From Neoscytalidium dimidiatum (taxonomy: Eukaryota; Ascomycota; Dothideomycetes; Botryosphaeriales; Botryosphaeriaceae), in the NCBI GenBank assembly GCA_037367355.1, contig CM074701.1, positions 1,550,001-1,614,000 on the forward strand: 64,000 bases of DNA. Direction: 5' to 3'. The notes beneath the pieces are model-generated. The model was not told where the DNA came from and did not search any database. It saw only the letters and a program-made list of their open reading frames with translations. Positions 20,707-33,366 of the stretch are shown piece by piece (the first letter of the stretch is position 1; each line of letters starts with the position of its first letter). The translations under genes and the position numbers were made by a program.

Positions 20707-23673
20707 CGGTCGCACGGTGTCGAGGCGTTACTTGCACAGGGAGGTGCGACGTACTGGGCGGAAGGCGAGGAGTGCGGACCCGCGGGCGTCGACAATGGGC
20801 GCGGAATCGTCGACTAGAAAAAGTCGCGGGTGCGTCGCTCTCTGAAGAGGCCAGAGAGGAGAGGTGGTGGTGGTCGACTCGCGGCGGGCTGATGGGTGAG
20901 AAGACGGGAGCGATTCGGGGGATGGAGGAACCGGCAGGCTGGGGACGCTCGGGCTTCTTTGGGGGCGTTCCCTTGGAGCCAGCTTCGCACCCGCTGAGCC
21001 CGCCTCTTCCCCGTTCGGCCGCCTGACTCGTCGCGCGGTCGCTCATGCCATGCTGCTGGGTCCGGGTCGCTTCGCCACGGCGACACACGCCCCGGGCCCC
21101 TCGTCGCTCACCAGGCGCCTCGCACCTCGCACCTCGCATCTCGCAGCCTCTCGCCTCTCACCTCGCGCCGCCGCCGGCGGCCCCAGGCCTGAATCCGGCT
21201 GCCGGCGATCAAGCTGTGCTGCGCCTGCGCCTGCTGTGCGCGCGCGGGCGCTGCTCGCAGCCTATCCGCTGCGCGGGCGGCGGGCGTCGCGAGCCGAGAG
21301 GAGAGACACCAGACAGCGCCGCGTCTCGTCATCCCTGCTTTGAGCTGGGCCCATCAGCCGCCCTCCGGCCTGTGCACCCGTGGGCCGGAATCCGCGTCGG
21401 CGACCCGCCCAGGACGGGACGGGCTGCGGAGAGGGTACGGCGGGACAGCGGGTGCGTTTGGCCTGGCGAGCCGCGAGATTGACATTGAGCTGGCCGGCCC
21501 AGGCTGCGTCCTTGCTGCGTCCATGCTGCGTCCATGCTGGGCCGGCGCTGGCGATGGGTCCCTCGCCCTCTTTCGCTTCCTGCGGCGCGGCGCGTCGTTA
21601 TTGACAGCGACGCCTGCTCGCCGCGCCCGACCCCGACCCGGCAGGCAGGCAGCGAAGCGTCCCAGAGGTAAGGAATGTGGGCGCCAAGGGCTGGGCGCGT
21701 CAGCACAAAATACCCGACTGCACAGCGTGCTCCCATTGCCGCTCAGCAGTGCATCGCCGATGGCCCGATGCGTCGCACGGCGAGGCCAGGCTTGTGCCGT
21801 GCGCGCTGCGGCGCAGACGCGGTGCGCGGGCGCTGAAGAGCAGGCTGGCAGCGCTGCCACAATGGCCCTGGGGCCGGGGCCAGGGCTAGCTCGACGGGCG
21901 GCCCATGATGGAGGGTACTCAACGGCGCTGGGTGGTCCCTGAAGGGGGGGGGGCCCGCCGGGGTCTTTGTGTCGACCTGGCGCCGGATGCGGAATGGGCT
22001 GGCAGCCGTCAGGCCATGGCTGCACGGCCGGGCGACACAGCTTGCCAGAGCCCAGCATTGATTGGCGCGCGGGGACTGGCGACTCTCGCACGGCAGGTGG
22101 CTTTCATGGCCCGCCGATCAGATCACCCTCTGCTTCTCTCAGGTTTAGTCGCGTTGCACCACCACCGCTGTTTTTGGCGCTGCTGAAGATGCTAAAAGAG
22201 ACAGGCCAAGCCGACTCATCAAGACGACACAGCCGCCGCCTGTCTTGGACTCTGGTCCACCACTACTAGTCGACGCGACGGGAATTAAGGGAGTCTGTGG
22301 CGCCCACGTTTTCCACCGCGAGCCTTACCGGCTGACCTGACAGCCGCCGGCCTGCCCGCTCTCCGGCTGCATGTTTCGCGCCCACCCACGCCCACGCCCA
22401 CACCCACACGCAACCACCCGCATGCGAATCACTCCAACTACACTTGACACATGCAAAGCATGCCCCTCTACACCGCGCTGTGCCTGCGCCAGAACCAGTG
22501 CCGTGGCCGAGATGCTCCCCGCAGCCTGGACAGCGGCCGCCCTCTGCACAAACTCGCCCTTCCATCGGACCTTTTCTGCTCCAAGCCGGCGCTGCCAAAA
22601 AGAAAAAAAAAAAGGCCAATTGCACGATCGGCGTCCATGCGCGTGCTCGCGCCCTCCTCGGGCACGCATGCATTTCTTGAGCGAGCCTATCCGTGCCGTC
22701 GCGCGACAATCGCCACCTTCCTTGTAGAGGCGTGTTTAAATAGACGGAGCCGCGTCCGTCGCCCGCTACCCCAGCCTCAGCAGGCCTTATCCTCGTCGCT
22801 TCGACACGCGCATCTTGCGCGTGGCTGGCGCTTTGCCTTGACCGTCCTCTTGCAAGCTCGCTGTCCTAAAGCGCTCTGATACACAGCCTGGCCTGGTTTT
22901 GCCCTCGCCCGGCCTCTCAAGACGCAGCTGCCAGGCATGTTCTCCGTTACCGCTGACAGGGCCACGCCTCGGCAGCCTGCCGCTGGTGGCTGTTGAGGGT
23001 CAGACACTATCGACTATGGTCAGGCATTCTGCCGGAGGTTTATCCTGGAGCCTCTTCCGCCTTCAAGCCACCGGGAGCTCACGTCGCCGAGCTTGGATGT
23101 CACTAAGGGACCGACTCGACCGACGTCAGCGCCCCCTCTCGCATTCTGGAACCCGCAGGATTGCCACCTGAGGCTCGAGGTTACATACCACAGCGCCCCC
23201 AGGAACTTGTGGTGATTAATCTGCTGCATCCATCACCTGAGGGCCGGGTTCGCCACCTGAGGACGAGCGCAGTCTGTCGTTCTCCTCTGCATATTTGGCA
23301 TGCGCTAGAGAGAGCTTATTCTATCATCGTGGTAGGATGCGTCCGCCAATATTCCAATGCCGCCCGGACTTGCGGTGTACGCTATCGAAAGGCACCACAG
23401 GCCGAAAAATGTTTCGCCTCTGTTCGATGAACAATCTGTTTTGCAGCTTTTGAATTCATGAGACGGCAAGTGTGAGAGTCCAAGAATCTAGTTGACATCT
23501 TATCAGCTTATCCAGCATGCCGGCAAGCATTCCATTGATCCTGCGTTGCCCGAGTACCACACCCTCAATCCCAAATCCACTCATGTGTCGCCTTGCCTGA
23601 ATACTGGGCGCTTCTTGGGGTAGGTCCCAGCGTCTAGGTAAGTGGATTGACTTCTTCTAGATCCGAAGTAGAA

Positions 23674-23883
23674 TTATGCTGTCCCCAGGCATCGGCTGCA
23701 CTGTCCAGCAACTAGGCGCCTGATGGACGCCGCAGCCAACCTAAACGCTGCGACGAACTTGACGTATTCATGCAGCACTTCCACACCCGAACGCTTCTTC
23801 TCCCTCTTCCTTGCCGTGCCTATCCAGCCCTTCGTTTCAGCCTTGTATCTCCGGTAGGGACGCATGTACTTGGGCATGTCCAC
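23674..23883 (-). pseudogene. Possible decayed remnant of a DUF6604-type protein
   Basis: A 69-codon frame begins MDMPKYMRPYRRYKAETKGW and continues with HEYVKFVAAFRLAAASIRR before a stop. This resembles, from memory, the N-terminus of the fungal-specific DUF6604 proteins, in which an Y-[KR]-RYK-x-[DE]-T motif is followed by a Trp and then a helix. The usual Gly/Lys-rich linker and the several hundred following residues are missing, and the downstream sequence in this frame has further stops. It may be a relic, a short first exon, or chance. Function of the family is unknown. Confidence 0.25.
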
Positions 23884-25877
23884 TCAAGCGCGCCGGCATA
23901 GGCTTACATCAGGCCAACTCTTCCCATCCCTTGGTCTAGCTCAAACAGGTGTGTGCGCTGCCCGCCAATAGAAGCATTGCCGATATCAGGACAGCGTCCG
24001 CTGCACTATAACTCTATTCCCTGCAGACGTCACGCTCACAGATAAAAATCGCGGTGCCGGCTCCCCTGGCGTGCCAGCGGCTCTCTTTATAGAGATGACG
24101 TCGGTCGTGATACGGGCATAGGCAACTATCGTGTCTTATACCTAATTTCCAAGCGAAGCGCGCCTTGTTGCCGAGCTCTGCTTACGGCCGGCGAGAGGAA
24201 AGGGGACGGGCGTAGGTGAGACAATAAATACTAGTTTCGGCCCTCTTGCTGCTTTCTGTGTGATGGTGGACGGCACGACTTTCAACCGTCACGCGCTAAC
24301 TGCAGCCTCCGTGCCTCCTGCTGGTTGCCTTTGCCTCCATTCCGACGGCGGCAAGAGGCACTCGTCGCTGTGTCCATATATTTTCTTGTTTTTCTTTCCT
24401 TCTTCACCTTGGATTTGGGAAAAAGCAAAAAAGAAGGAGATAGCTGATGGGCTTCTGCACCACGTGGTACGTTTTCGTGGGGAGAATGAGGGCACCCCTG
24501 CGTCGACGTGAGTGATCAGACTCTTCGTTTCTATGAACCGTGCGGCTAGCCTCTCAAGCATCGCCGCGGCTGTTGTGATATGCGAAGATCATGCTATGCT
24601 TATCGTTAAGTCACTCTCGTCTCTAACCTCCCGTTCTCGATAGTAAAATCCAATGATTGAAGAGCCGACCCGCATCAAACCTCGACATCTCCTCCGATGT
24701 TGGTGTCCACTTGCGCTGCAACGTCAAGGCAGCATACAAACATCGGGAGCCGATGTGCCTGGTTACGGATGTAATGAGAGCTCCAAGCTTTCCCGTGTCC
24801 ACACGAGTACTTTGCTCTCGCGTAGAGTCATTTCCTTGGTCTGAAAGCAGTCAGTATATATACAAAGCATGAAAGAAGATCCAAATCCAATATTTAGACG
24901 TCCTTTACCACATCCAGAAGAGTAGCGCATGATTATCAGCTTCAGCTGCCATGAATCCGATAAAGCGGATGCATCCTCCCGGCAACGACCATCGTTATGA
25001 CCTGACGCGCAGAAGACGGGTCCCGACATAGTGCATGTAAATGGAAGCAGCACCTCGGCATAGTTCGAGGAGATGAGACACATGTAATCGCTTTGTTGCA
25101 CCCCAGCGCGGTTTACCTCCACCAGCTGGACTGGAGGAGAGCACCTGTAAGCTTCTTTTACTTGTTCCCACGTACTGACAAGCCTTGCTGCACCTTCGTT
25201 CACAGGGCCTAGAACATGCACGAGACATACCCTACTACAAACCACATCTTAGGCACTATGTGCGTTATTCGGAAATGGTGCCACCTTTGTAGTCTCTCCT
25301 CGATGTTCTCGTACGAAGTTGTCTTGCATCCTGACGTTCTGGTGATACGACTCAAGAGTCAATGCGTAGCTCCCGCACGAATCCGACGGTCTGACCGAAG
25401 GAATTCAATTACGAGCTCCGGTTCCGTGGCTCGAGACTCACATCCAAGGGTGAGACGGAATTTCAAGCTGCTGATGACCGTTCTATCGTATTCTAAAACG
25501 TCTGTTGTACGATCGCGCGGGTGAGGGATGCTTCGGCTTCTGCTCTCCAACAGCCATTGGTCACTTGCTGTCCTGGAACATATTCTCGTCAGTTCTGATC
25601 TTCACCCTTTGTTAGAAGAAGGCTCTGTTATGTGATGATTGTTAGTAGCTGTTAACCATGATTCCACACTATGATGTTATGAAGCGTCCAGGACCCAGGA
25701 CGAAGGACGCATGGGCAAAATTAAAAGGGTGCCATTAATTCTAAATGTAGCGAATTAACAAGAAGAAAGAATCTCTTATCGGACATATCTATTCTCTACG
25801 TACTACAAACCCCGCGCTTAGCAATTCATCCAATCAACCACCTAAAACAAATCATCCCATCGTCTCTCATCAACCGA

Positions 25878-28800
25878 TCAATCCTGCGGCTCGCCATGAT
25901 TTCCATCTTCGTCTTCGCCTTCAAGTGCTTTCTCTCCCAACGTCTCACTGCTGTCCAATGCATCTTTCTCGGTTTCTCCAAACTCCACCGGCAGCCCCAT
26001 AGTCGCACACAGCCCCTTCCTCCCCTCTTCCGCATCACCCAACCCATCCTCCCTATCGCCTGCCTCCAGCAGCACCGCCTCCGAAACCGCCTTCTCGCCG
26101 CCCTCACTACCAAACACGCCCACACCAACCGTGACACTCTTCCAATCGGGCACGACCTGAACGCACGCATGCTGTGAAATGAGGTCCATCTCGCACGTAA
26201 TCTGTTGCAGCTCCGGGACGCGATCCCTGCTGCCCTCCCTCTCTGACGACGGTCCAACAACGACCGGCCGGATCGTCACGCTAGGCAGCCATCTTGGGTA
26301 GCCCTCGCGCAGCGGAATGAGTGTGAGCGGGAACGTCTTGACTTCCCCTTCCCTAGCTTCGAACTGCACTCGCTTCGCACCGCCGAGCAGCCAGACGTTC
26401 GGATCGGCCTCAATCTCGTAGACGAACTGCACGGGGCCGTCCGGGTCCGCGAGGTTTGCTGTCTTGGCTAGGGATGCCGGGTCGTCCCACTTTCGAGTGT
26501 GCTTGATGCGGAGGCATGCTTGAAGTGGGATGCCAAGTGGCGCGATGGGGGGCGTGAAGGCAGGCGAGGGTACGGGTGTCTTAAGATCGAAGTGGGCGAT
26601 GTTCAGGATCTGGACGCGCGGAACCGCGACAGTGATGGTGATGCGTCGCGTGATCGGAGAAATCATAGCTTCGTTGCGGTCTTTGGGTGGAGTGACATCG
26701 ATGAAGAGGTTTTCCTTTCGCAATCGACCGTTAATAATTCGCAATAGCTTAGATAGAACGTCTAGTATGAGGAGCTTACCTTGTGCCATTCCAAGAGCCA
26801 CTCCCGCAGCTCGTCATGGGCACTACTGGGGAGGCTCTCGATTGTACTTGACCAACCGGCTTCGTCGAAAGAGCCACAGCGGAGCTCATCGTTGAAAGAG
26901 GCCTTATGCCAATCATCGGCGGTCAAGCTCACCTTCAGGTTCTCCCACAGACGTGGAAATAGAAGCCGGCTCAGGTATGAGAACTGGCTTTGCTGCAGCG
27001 CTTTCGAGAATCTTTCCTCCAGTCTCTCGTATACATGGTCATCAAGACAACGATAATTGATGCTCAGTGATAGATTCGAGTCTGCTGGGTTTGCCAGGCT
27101 GGTGCCTTCTTTCCGGAAGATGCGATAAACGAATGCTGGCGGCTGGCCTGGTCGAACGGGATTTCGAGAGCCATATAACTTTGCTGAATCAACACCAAAC
27201 GCTGCTGTACCCTTCAATTGAATGTTCAGTACATCCAAGGGAACATGGTTCGATGTTGTGACCTTGAATGTTGAAAGAAGCACGCTCTCCATGAATTGGT
27301 CATGCACATTAACATCAAGCGGTAACTCAATGTTGATGGTGCAATTTGCACGGAATTCGTGCTGTCCATGTTCTGTATAGTAAACAATCTCGAGCTTGAT
27401 ATGAAGCTCGGACAAGTTCACTTCCAACTCATAAGGGATGCTGATTCTCGTGGCAGTGTGCGGTGCCATCTCAGAAAGTTCAAAGACACCAGGGCTTGGT
27501 CGATTCGTGATTTTGGCATCTCCATCGAATACCTTCGCATTTCCGGTGCGCAACCTGAGCCCCGCAGATGCAGCCTTCATGTGAACTTCAGCTTTAGTCA
27601 CATTATTCGCGAACGTGCGGCAATCCAGCTCCAAAGACTTGATCTTATCGATGTGAATGGAACGAGCCACTGTCAGCTTAGCATCAAATGCCTCTGCGCG
27701 CGGATAGGAGAGGATGCGATATTTCTTTGGAACCCGCGAGGTCGATGCTGAGGCTCCCGGGATAGTGATGCCCAATGGTTGTAGAGTATCCTCTTTCTTC
27801 GTCATCTCATGTGTGAAGTGGATCTTCTTCGCTTCTAAAACGACTTTATCGACAGCATAGTATCCAAGAGTGACCACCTGATCTGGTTAGATCTCATCAA
27901 CCGAAATACTCGAGCAATTGACTTACGTTAGTGTGAAGCCAAGTGATTGTTTGTCCTTGCTTCACATCAAGCTTCTCCTTGGTCTCCAGCCACACATCCC
28001 GATTCTCTCCGGGATCCATGCTTATCAACCGGATTTTTGCCTTATCGATCTCTATGTCGTCTTCGAGAAGGTGGCGGAAGCATAGATTCAATTGGAATCC
28101 ATCTTGATCCTGGTAATGTCGGATGTAAGGGTTTACGATTATGTCCGAGAAGTACCGACTCATTGGCGCAGATACATCGTACGGAAGCTCCTCTGAGAAA
28201 ATCACCAGCTCCTTGAGGATACCCGTAGTGTCAAGTCGGTCATCATCCAGCCACGGAGTATGAACCGACGCTCGGCGCATCTTGAGAGAAATAGACGGCT
28301 TCCGGTTGGCTGCCGATTTTGCCAGGAGATCGAGAAGGACTCTGACATATTCGTCTTTCCTGTTGAGCTTCTTGAGACATTGCGCATACATCTTGAGCAT
28401 GGTAACCTCCACGAGATTCCATCTGTTCTGCGCATATAGCGGCGCCATGCGACTAAAATACGTGGCCGCTGCAGAGTAATCGCCTGATTCGCTGGCTTTC
28501 GGTTAGTCGAGACAATATGACGCGAAGGGGAATGGGCATACAATTTCAATGCGGCGAGGTCACCCATGATTCCCTCCGCAGACTTGGACCGGTTCGCGGC
28601 AAAATAGTGCTTGACTGCAAGATCACTCAGTTGCTAAGACCGTATTAGTATCCCTTTCTGATTCATCTGAGAGTAAAGGCATACCTCATAGATATTCCTG
28701 AATTCCTCGTTGGATTCCAAAGCGCCACGAAGTGTGTTCTCGCAGACACCACCGAGCTGCCCCTCTTGCCCTGTAATATGACCGTTTTGCTGTTCAGGCT

Positions 28801-30935
28801 GGTCATCTTCCAAGGAAACTTCTGTGAACTTATTCTGCTCGTGCTGTGAAGCTACAGCGGCCCAGCCAAGTAGCCAATTCAGCTTCTTCCCCAATCGTTC
28901 CAAGATCCTTCTCTGGACAAGGTACATCTCCGCACGGTGTGCCGCCAGCTCGAGTTGACCGGATTTTAATTGGGTACTCGTAGAGGAGGCTTGATCCTTC
29001 TTTCCCAGTTGATTTCCTGTACTGTTGAATCTGCCGTGCTCATATACAACCTGTCCCCCGCGGTTATATGGGAAGTCTTGTACCGATGCACGGCGATCCA
29101 GGAGCGAGCTGCTACGCTTAGGATGGGCTGAGCTCTTTTGCTCTGGGACTGAAACTTTGAGGTCATTCTTCGGGCCAAACTGTTTTGTTGTTGAAGCTGT
29201 AGTGGAGTTCTTTTCGAACGAGGTGAGGGGAAGGTATGACGAGGTGGTATCATTGAGGATCTGTTGTGCGACCGCGTAGCTCCACGAGGAGACGAAATTA
29301 TCTATAACGTCCGTGGGAACCTTCTCGGTCTCATTCTCGACCCTGGAAATATCAGCCGGAATCGCTCGGTCATTGGCACGCTGACATACGCATGTGTAAG
29401 ATCGTCTCGGAGGATGTGAGCTGCAATATTTAAGAAGCTCATAGCTCGGCGGCATAACTCCGCAAGCGATGTGAGATCTTCTGTTTCTTGCTCCTCTGCT
29501 CCTGTTCGAGTGCCCAGGAAGAAGTCATCTGTCGAAGCCTTTGCTTGCTGGGCAGTTGATGGGCGAGAGTTGGGCCTAGAATTCGGCCTTGAACTGGACA
29601 AAAACTCGGATCTGGATACAGAGGCATTTCCCAGACGCAACAGGAGCGCCAACTGACGTGAGAATATATAACATCTGAAGTCGAATATTGAAATGTTGTT
29701 AGAGAGGATCAGACCTCGATAGTCCTTGCGCGAGGAACTGATGGGCTTCTCTCCAAATGGATTAGTGCCTGGAGACTTTTTACAAACAAGCAGCTGCTGC
29801 TTCAAGTCTTCGGTATACTCGAGAAAGGAGCCACCATAGCCGTCGGCTGCACGCTCTCGGATGATGGTGTCGAGACCGACAGAGAGCTCATCGTAGCCCA
29901 CAAGCGCATCTTCTACAAGACCAACGCTCTCAAACCCTCTCGCCAGACCTTCTTTCAGGACAAAAAAAGTGTTGAAATTCCACCCAGGGAGATGGCGCTG
30001 CGCATCCTTTTCCTTGATATCTTCCTCATACTGGCTAACCCGCAAATCGAAAGATGACAGGATCAAGGTCTTGAACTTGATGATGGTGTCGCTCCACGAG
30101 TTGAGGATCTCCTGAGGGCTGTCGCTGTATGGGTTTGAAGAGTGGCCGATACCGGGAGGGATGAGGTGGGGTGGGATATCCTTCATCTCCAGCCGGATCT
30201 GGGCGACCCTGTCAGGAGCAGACTTGCCGGTCGAATTGAAGTCGGAGCGGATCTTCTCGAAAATGGTGGTAGAACCGCGTCCGGGCCATCGCGAACCACT
30301 GCTGGACTTTTCGATAGCGCCAGTGGAGGCACTGGCAGAGCCGCTCAGGCGCGGTTGGGCGGCTGCGGGCGTGTCTGGCAGGACGACGTGCAGAATCAAC
30401 CACTCGAAGGCGTCGTGGTTTTCCTGGGTGCTCTTGGTGCCGCTTTCGGAGGGCGGGGTGTTCTCTTTGACCCATTCACGCAGCAGCTTGCGGGAAGAGA
30501 CCTTGTAGGTGTCGTTGTCGTCACACCTCAGAATGAAGACTTTCAGATACGGCGTTTGGCTCAGGCCGGGGATCTGATGGCGGCGGCGGCCTGAGCGGCC
30601 GTCGGACGAGCCGGGGCGCATCGAGGCCGCTGAGGCGGCGCGGCTTCGCCTGCCATCATTGGAAGATGACGGGGGCAAAGACTTGAGAAAATCATCAGTT
30701 GGGTCGCGGCCGGCCACAAAGTCCACGTGCAGCGAGTCAATGGAGCGCAGAGGGCGCGAGGGCGACTTCCAGTGCAGGTTGCGCAAAGGGAGGCGGGCCC
30801 GAAGATGCGGCTCGAGGATGGGAAAGAGCCCGTTCGGATCGTGATATTCAACTGGGCGCGGGGGTCAGCAGGGGACGGAGGCGAGTTGGCATGGTTGCAA
30901 GCCGGCGACGCACCAGTTACTTTGGAGCTTGACAT
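25878..30935 (-). CDS. TRS130: TRAPPII complex subunit Trs130/TRAPPC10
   Basis: Seven exons join in phase: 30935-30914, 30851-29390, 29342-28685, 28633-28542, 28491-27927, 27877-26780 and 26714-25878, giving about 1577 aa. Trs130 is a TRAPPII-specific subunit that acts at the late Golgi as part of the exchange factor for Ypt31/Rab11-type GTPases; the Aspergillus counterpart is HypA. The first exon encodes only seven residues, then VEYHDPNGLFPILEPHLRAR. Other family stretches are LHVDFVAGRDPTDDFLKSLP, LPGWNFNTFFVLKEGLARGF and VGLVEDALVGYDELS in the helical N-terminal half. The C-terminal half is beta-rich (LPLDVNVHDQFMESVLLSTF, VNIQL-type strands), as expected for its Ig-like domains. Length is normal for filamentous fungi. 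The intron before exon 5 has alternative acceptors; CCAG at 28492 keeps the frame. Confidence 0.92.
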
Positions 30936-31750
30936 GATGCGGGGCCGGGCACTGGTGTTGCACTGCGCTGGACCTCATGTGCACCATCCACGCAGGTGGC
31001 CCTTCCCTATCAATGAGACTCGGGGTCTGCGCTGCTGGCTGGCGATGGAGTTGCGCTGAGGGGGCTCTTTCCCACGGGCGTAGAGCGAGCGCATGGGGCA
31101 GCAGGTGCAGCCTTGACGGGCCAGAGAGCCCAGCCCGGGGTCCGCATCTCGCTAGCGCCCTGCATGCCGCGCCCCACCCACCGACGAGCGCGCACGCCTC
31201 TGCCCTGCTGCCCTGCCGTCCAGCTGCCCAGGGACCGAGGGAGTACTCGCGCAACAACATTCCGCGTATCTGCGCTTTTCCGCGTATATGCACCCGTCCC
31301 AGCCCCGGTTCAGCCCTGCTTGCTGCCTCACCATGACTCAGCCCGCCTGAGCTTGCCGATACCCGGATCCTTCTGCTGCTTCGCCCCGCGCCGTCGCTTC
31401 GCCATTAGCATCCCCGGTGCCTTTACCCTTTCCGTTTTCAGCTTCGAGCCATGTCGCATTCCCGCCATGCGCCTGCCCACCTTCTGTGGCCGTGCTGTGA
31501 TTCATGTTGCATCACCCTCGTCCATGACTGGTCCCTGAAGCTTCTATGTAGAAAGGTGCGCGCGGGACAAAGAAATCAGCCTTGCTGTCCAACTCCGCGC
31601 GGGATCGGTATGAATCTATATATGCTCCCAATGGCCTCTGATGTTCTCGTCTGTATCTGATCTCTACAGCCCGAATGCAGCTCTTTTGAACAATAGTATT
31701 CCCTTTTTCTACTCTCTTCGGTTTCCAACCCCCTCCGGAATCCACTCACC
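30936..31750. other. Intergenic, divergent promoter of TRS130 and RTA1-like gene
   Basis: This 815-bp region separates two divergent start codons. It is C- and T-rich towards the RTA1-like gene, as is common in fungal leaders. Frames on both strands are chance products of GC-rich sequence. Confidence 0.5.
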
Positions 31751-32885
31751 ATGAGCGAGTATGTTGAGGGAAGCGTTTGGTTCTATGCCCCCGAACAAGG
31801 CCGCCGCCATCATCTTCATGGTCCTTTTCTTCGTCTCAGGCGCCGTCCACCTTTACCAGAATATCCACTACAAGTCATGGCGGATCACTCTTTTCCTCCC
31901 CTGGGCCGCTCTTATTATGAGCGCCGGGTTTGCAACGCGGCTGGCTGGTGCCTACCACATCGAAGACCTAGGCATCCTCATCGGCTCGACGGTGCTGGTC
32001 ATGAGTGGTCCACCCGTGTACGCTGCGAGCAATTACCTCGTTCTCTCGCGCGTGCTCTTCTACGTCCCTTACTTCGCGCCGATGCATCCTGGCCGCGTGC
32101 TGAGCACTTTCCTTGGCCTGGACTTCATCATCGAAATTCTCATAGCTAATGGTGCCGTGCGAGTCGCCAACACCTCTCTGACGGACACTGAACGCGAGGT
32201 CGGCGACGTCATGGTGAGGGTCTCCCTCATCATCCAAGCCATAATCTTCATTGCCCTCATCGCCCTTGCCCTCCAATTCCATGTCCGCGCGCGCCGCGCC
32301 GGTGTGCTGACCCGCAAGCTCCGCACCGTTCTGATTGTCCTCTACACCACCTCCGCCGCCGTCACCGTCCGCTGTGTCTACCGCGTTGTCGAATACTTTG
32401 AGGGTTACCGCGGCGTCCTCTTCACGCACGAATACTATTTCTACATCTTCGAGGCCCTCCTCATGTTCATCACTACCCTAATCCCTAATGTCTGGCATCC
32501 AGGCCGCCGCCTCCCCCGCTCAAACAAGGTCTTTCTGAGCCAGGACGGTGTAACAGAGCGCCGCGGCCTGGGCTGGGGGGATCAGCGGAACTGGGCACTC
32601 ACTTTTCTCGATCCGTTCGACCTGGTCGGCCTCTTCCGCGGCCACGACAAGCGGACAAAGTTCTGGGAGATGACTTCCGAGGAGGTGGCGGCGATCGAGG
32701 CGGAGAGGAAGAGGAATAAGCGGGCTTGGTGGAAGGTCGCGCTTGATCCGTTCAACTTTTCCGGGGAAAAGGGCGCGATTGCAAAGTTGGCGAGGAGAGG
32801 GGATACGGATGGGGGTGGTGAGCGGGAAGCAGCTGCAGGCGCGGAGGCTGTGCTCCTACAGAGAAGCGTCCAGGATGCTGTTTGA
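31751..32885 (+). CDS. RTA1-family membrane protein, apparent frameshift at codon 14
   Basis: The family N-terminus is encoded from the ATG at 31751 (MSEYVEGSVWFYAP). The rest (NKAAAIIFMVLFFVSGAVH onward, to the stop at 32885) lies in the frame of the alternative ATGs at 31761 and 31785. The two frames meet at a run of five C (31788-31792); with four C the protein would read straight through at about 377 aa. RTA1/Rsb1-type proteins have seven transmembrane helices and act in lipid translocation and resistance to toxic lipids at the plasma membrane. Hydrophobic segments are visible at AAIIFMVLFFVSG, ILIGSTVLVMSGPPVY, VSLIIQAIIFIALIALALQF and YFYIFEALLMFITTLIP, among others. The C-terminal 90 residues are charged and cytosolic. 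It may be a sequencing or assembly error, or a real lesion with use of an internal start. Confidence 0.82.
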
Positions 32886-33366
32886 TTTCGGGAAAGACGC
32901 AAGTAGATGTTTTAGCTTAGTTAATAAATACTGTACAGTACGTATCTTTTATTATGAATGTCAGTAAGTTTAGTGAAATTGCATTTTCCATTATCCTTGG
33001 AATAGTAGGTTGTCACTATGGCCTTGACCCCGCTAAGTCCGGAGCTTAACTAAACGGATAAAGTTCGGATAATTCACCCGCACAAAGGCAATCGACACAC
33101 TAACCCTTCCGACCGGCTGAATACTACGACATTACGCCATCATCTCGAGGTTCGCGGACACAAGCATACCCCACAAGCAGAACCCAGCAGATTGTTTCAA
33201 GATATAGAGGTAGAATTAAATATTTGGGGGATGTGTGTACTTCTTACAAGACCCCCAACGTCTAAGAAAGTCATACCGCTTGAGTTAATCAACATACATG
33301 ACTTTACACAAAGAGGCCGGCCCAAACGCCCTCACTACTCGTGGACACATCTAGATAAAACAAGAT
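32886..33366. other. Intergenic between convergent genes
   Basis: This 481-bp, relatively AT-rich stretch lies between the stops of the RTA1-like gene and the SLY41-like gene, and holds their 3' ends. No feature is recognisable. Confidence 0.5.

Larger units (their letters stand above)
20145..25877. other. Long gene-poor region upstream of veA
   Basis: These 5.7 kb lie between the veA start and the TRS130 stop, both on the minus strand. Positions 20400-23000 are strongly GC-rich and give long overlapping frames on both strands (up to 245 codons) with low-complexity Arg/Ala/Pro content; none looks like a protein. From about 23200 the composition is more balanced and contains a DUF6604-like fragment (23674-23883). 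The veA promoter and probably a long leader lie here. A conserved noncoding RNA cannot be excluded. Confidence 0.5.

Noticed and set aside
21354..22091. 245-codon minus-strand frame upstream of veA
   Set aside because: It lies in very GC-rich DNA where several frames on both strands are open at once, and it is Arg/Ala/Pro-rich without any recognisable motif or clean start context.
23000..25877. Repeat-induced point mutation or an old transposon in the veA upstream region
   Set aside because: Composition becomes more balanced, but there is no strong TpA excess visible by eye, no terminal repeats and no transposase-like frame.
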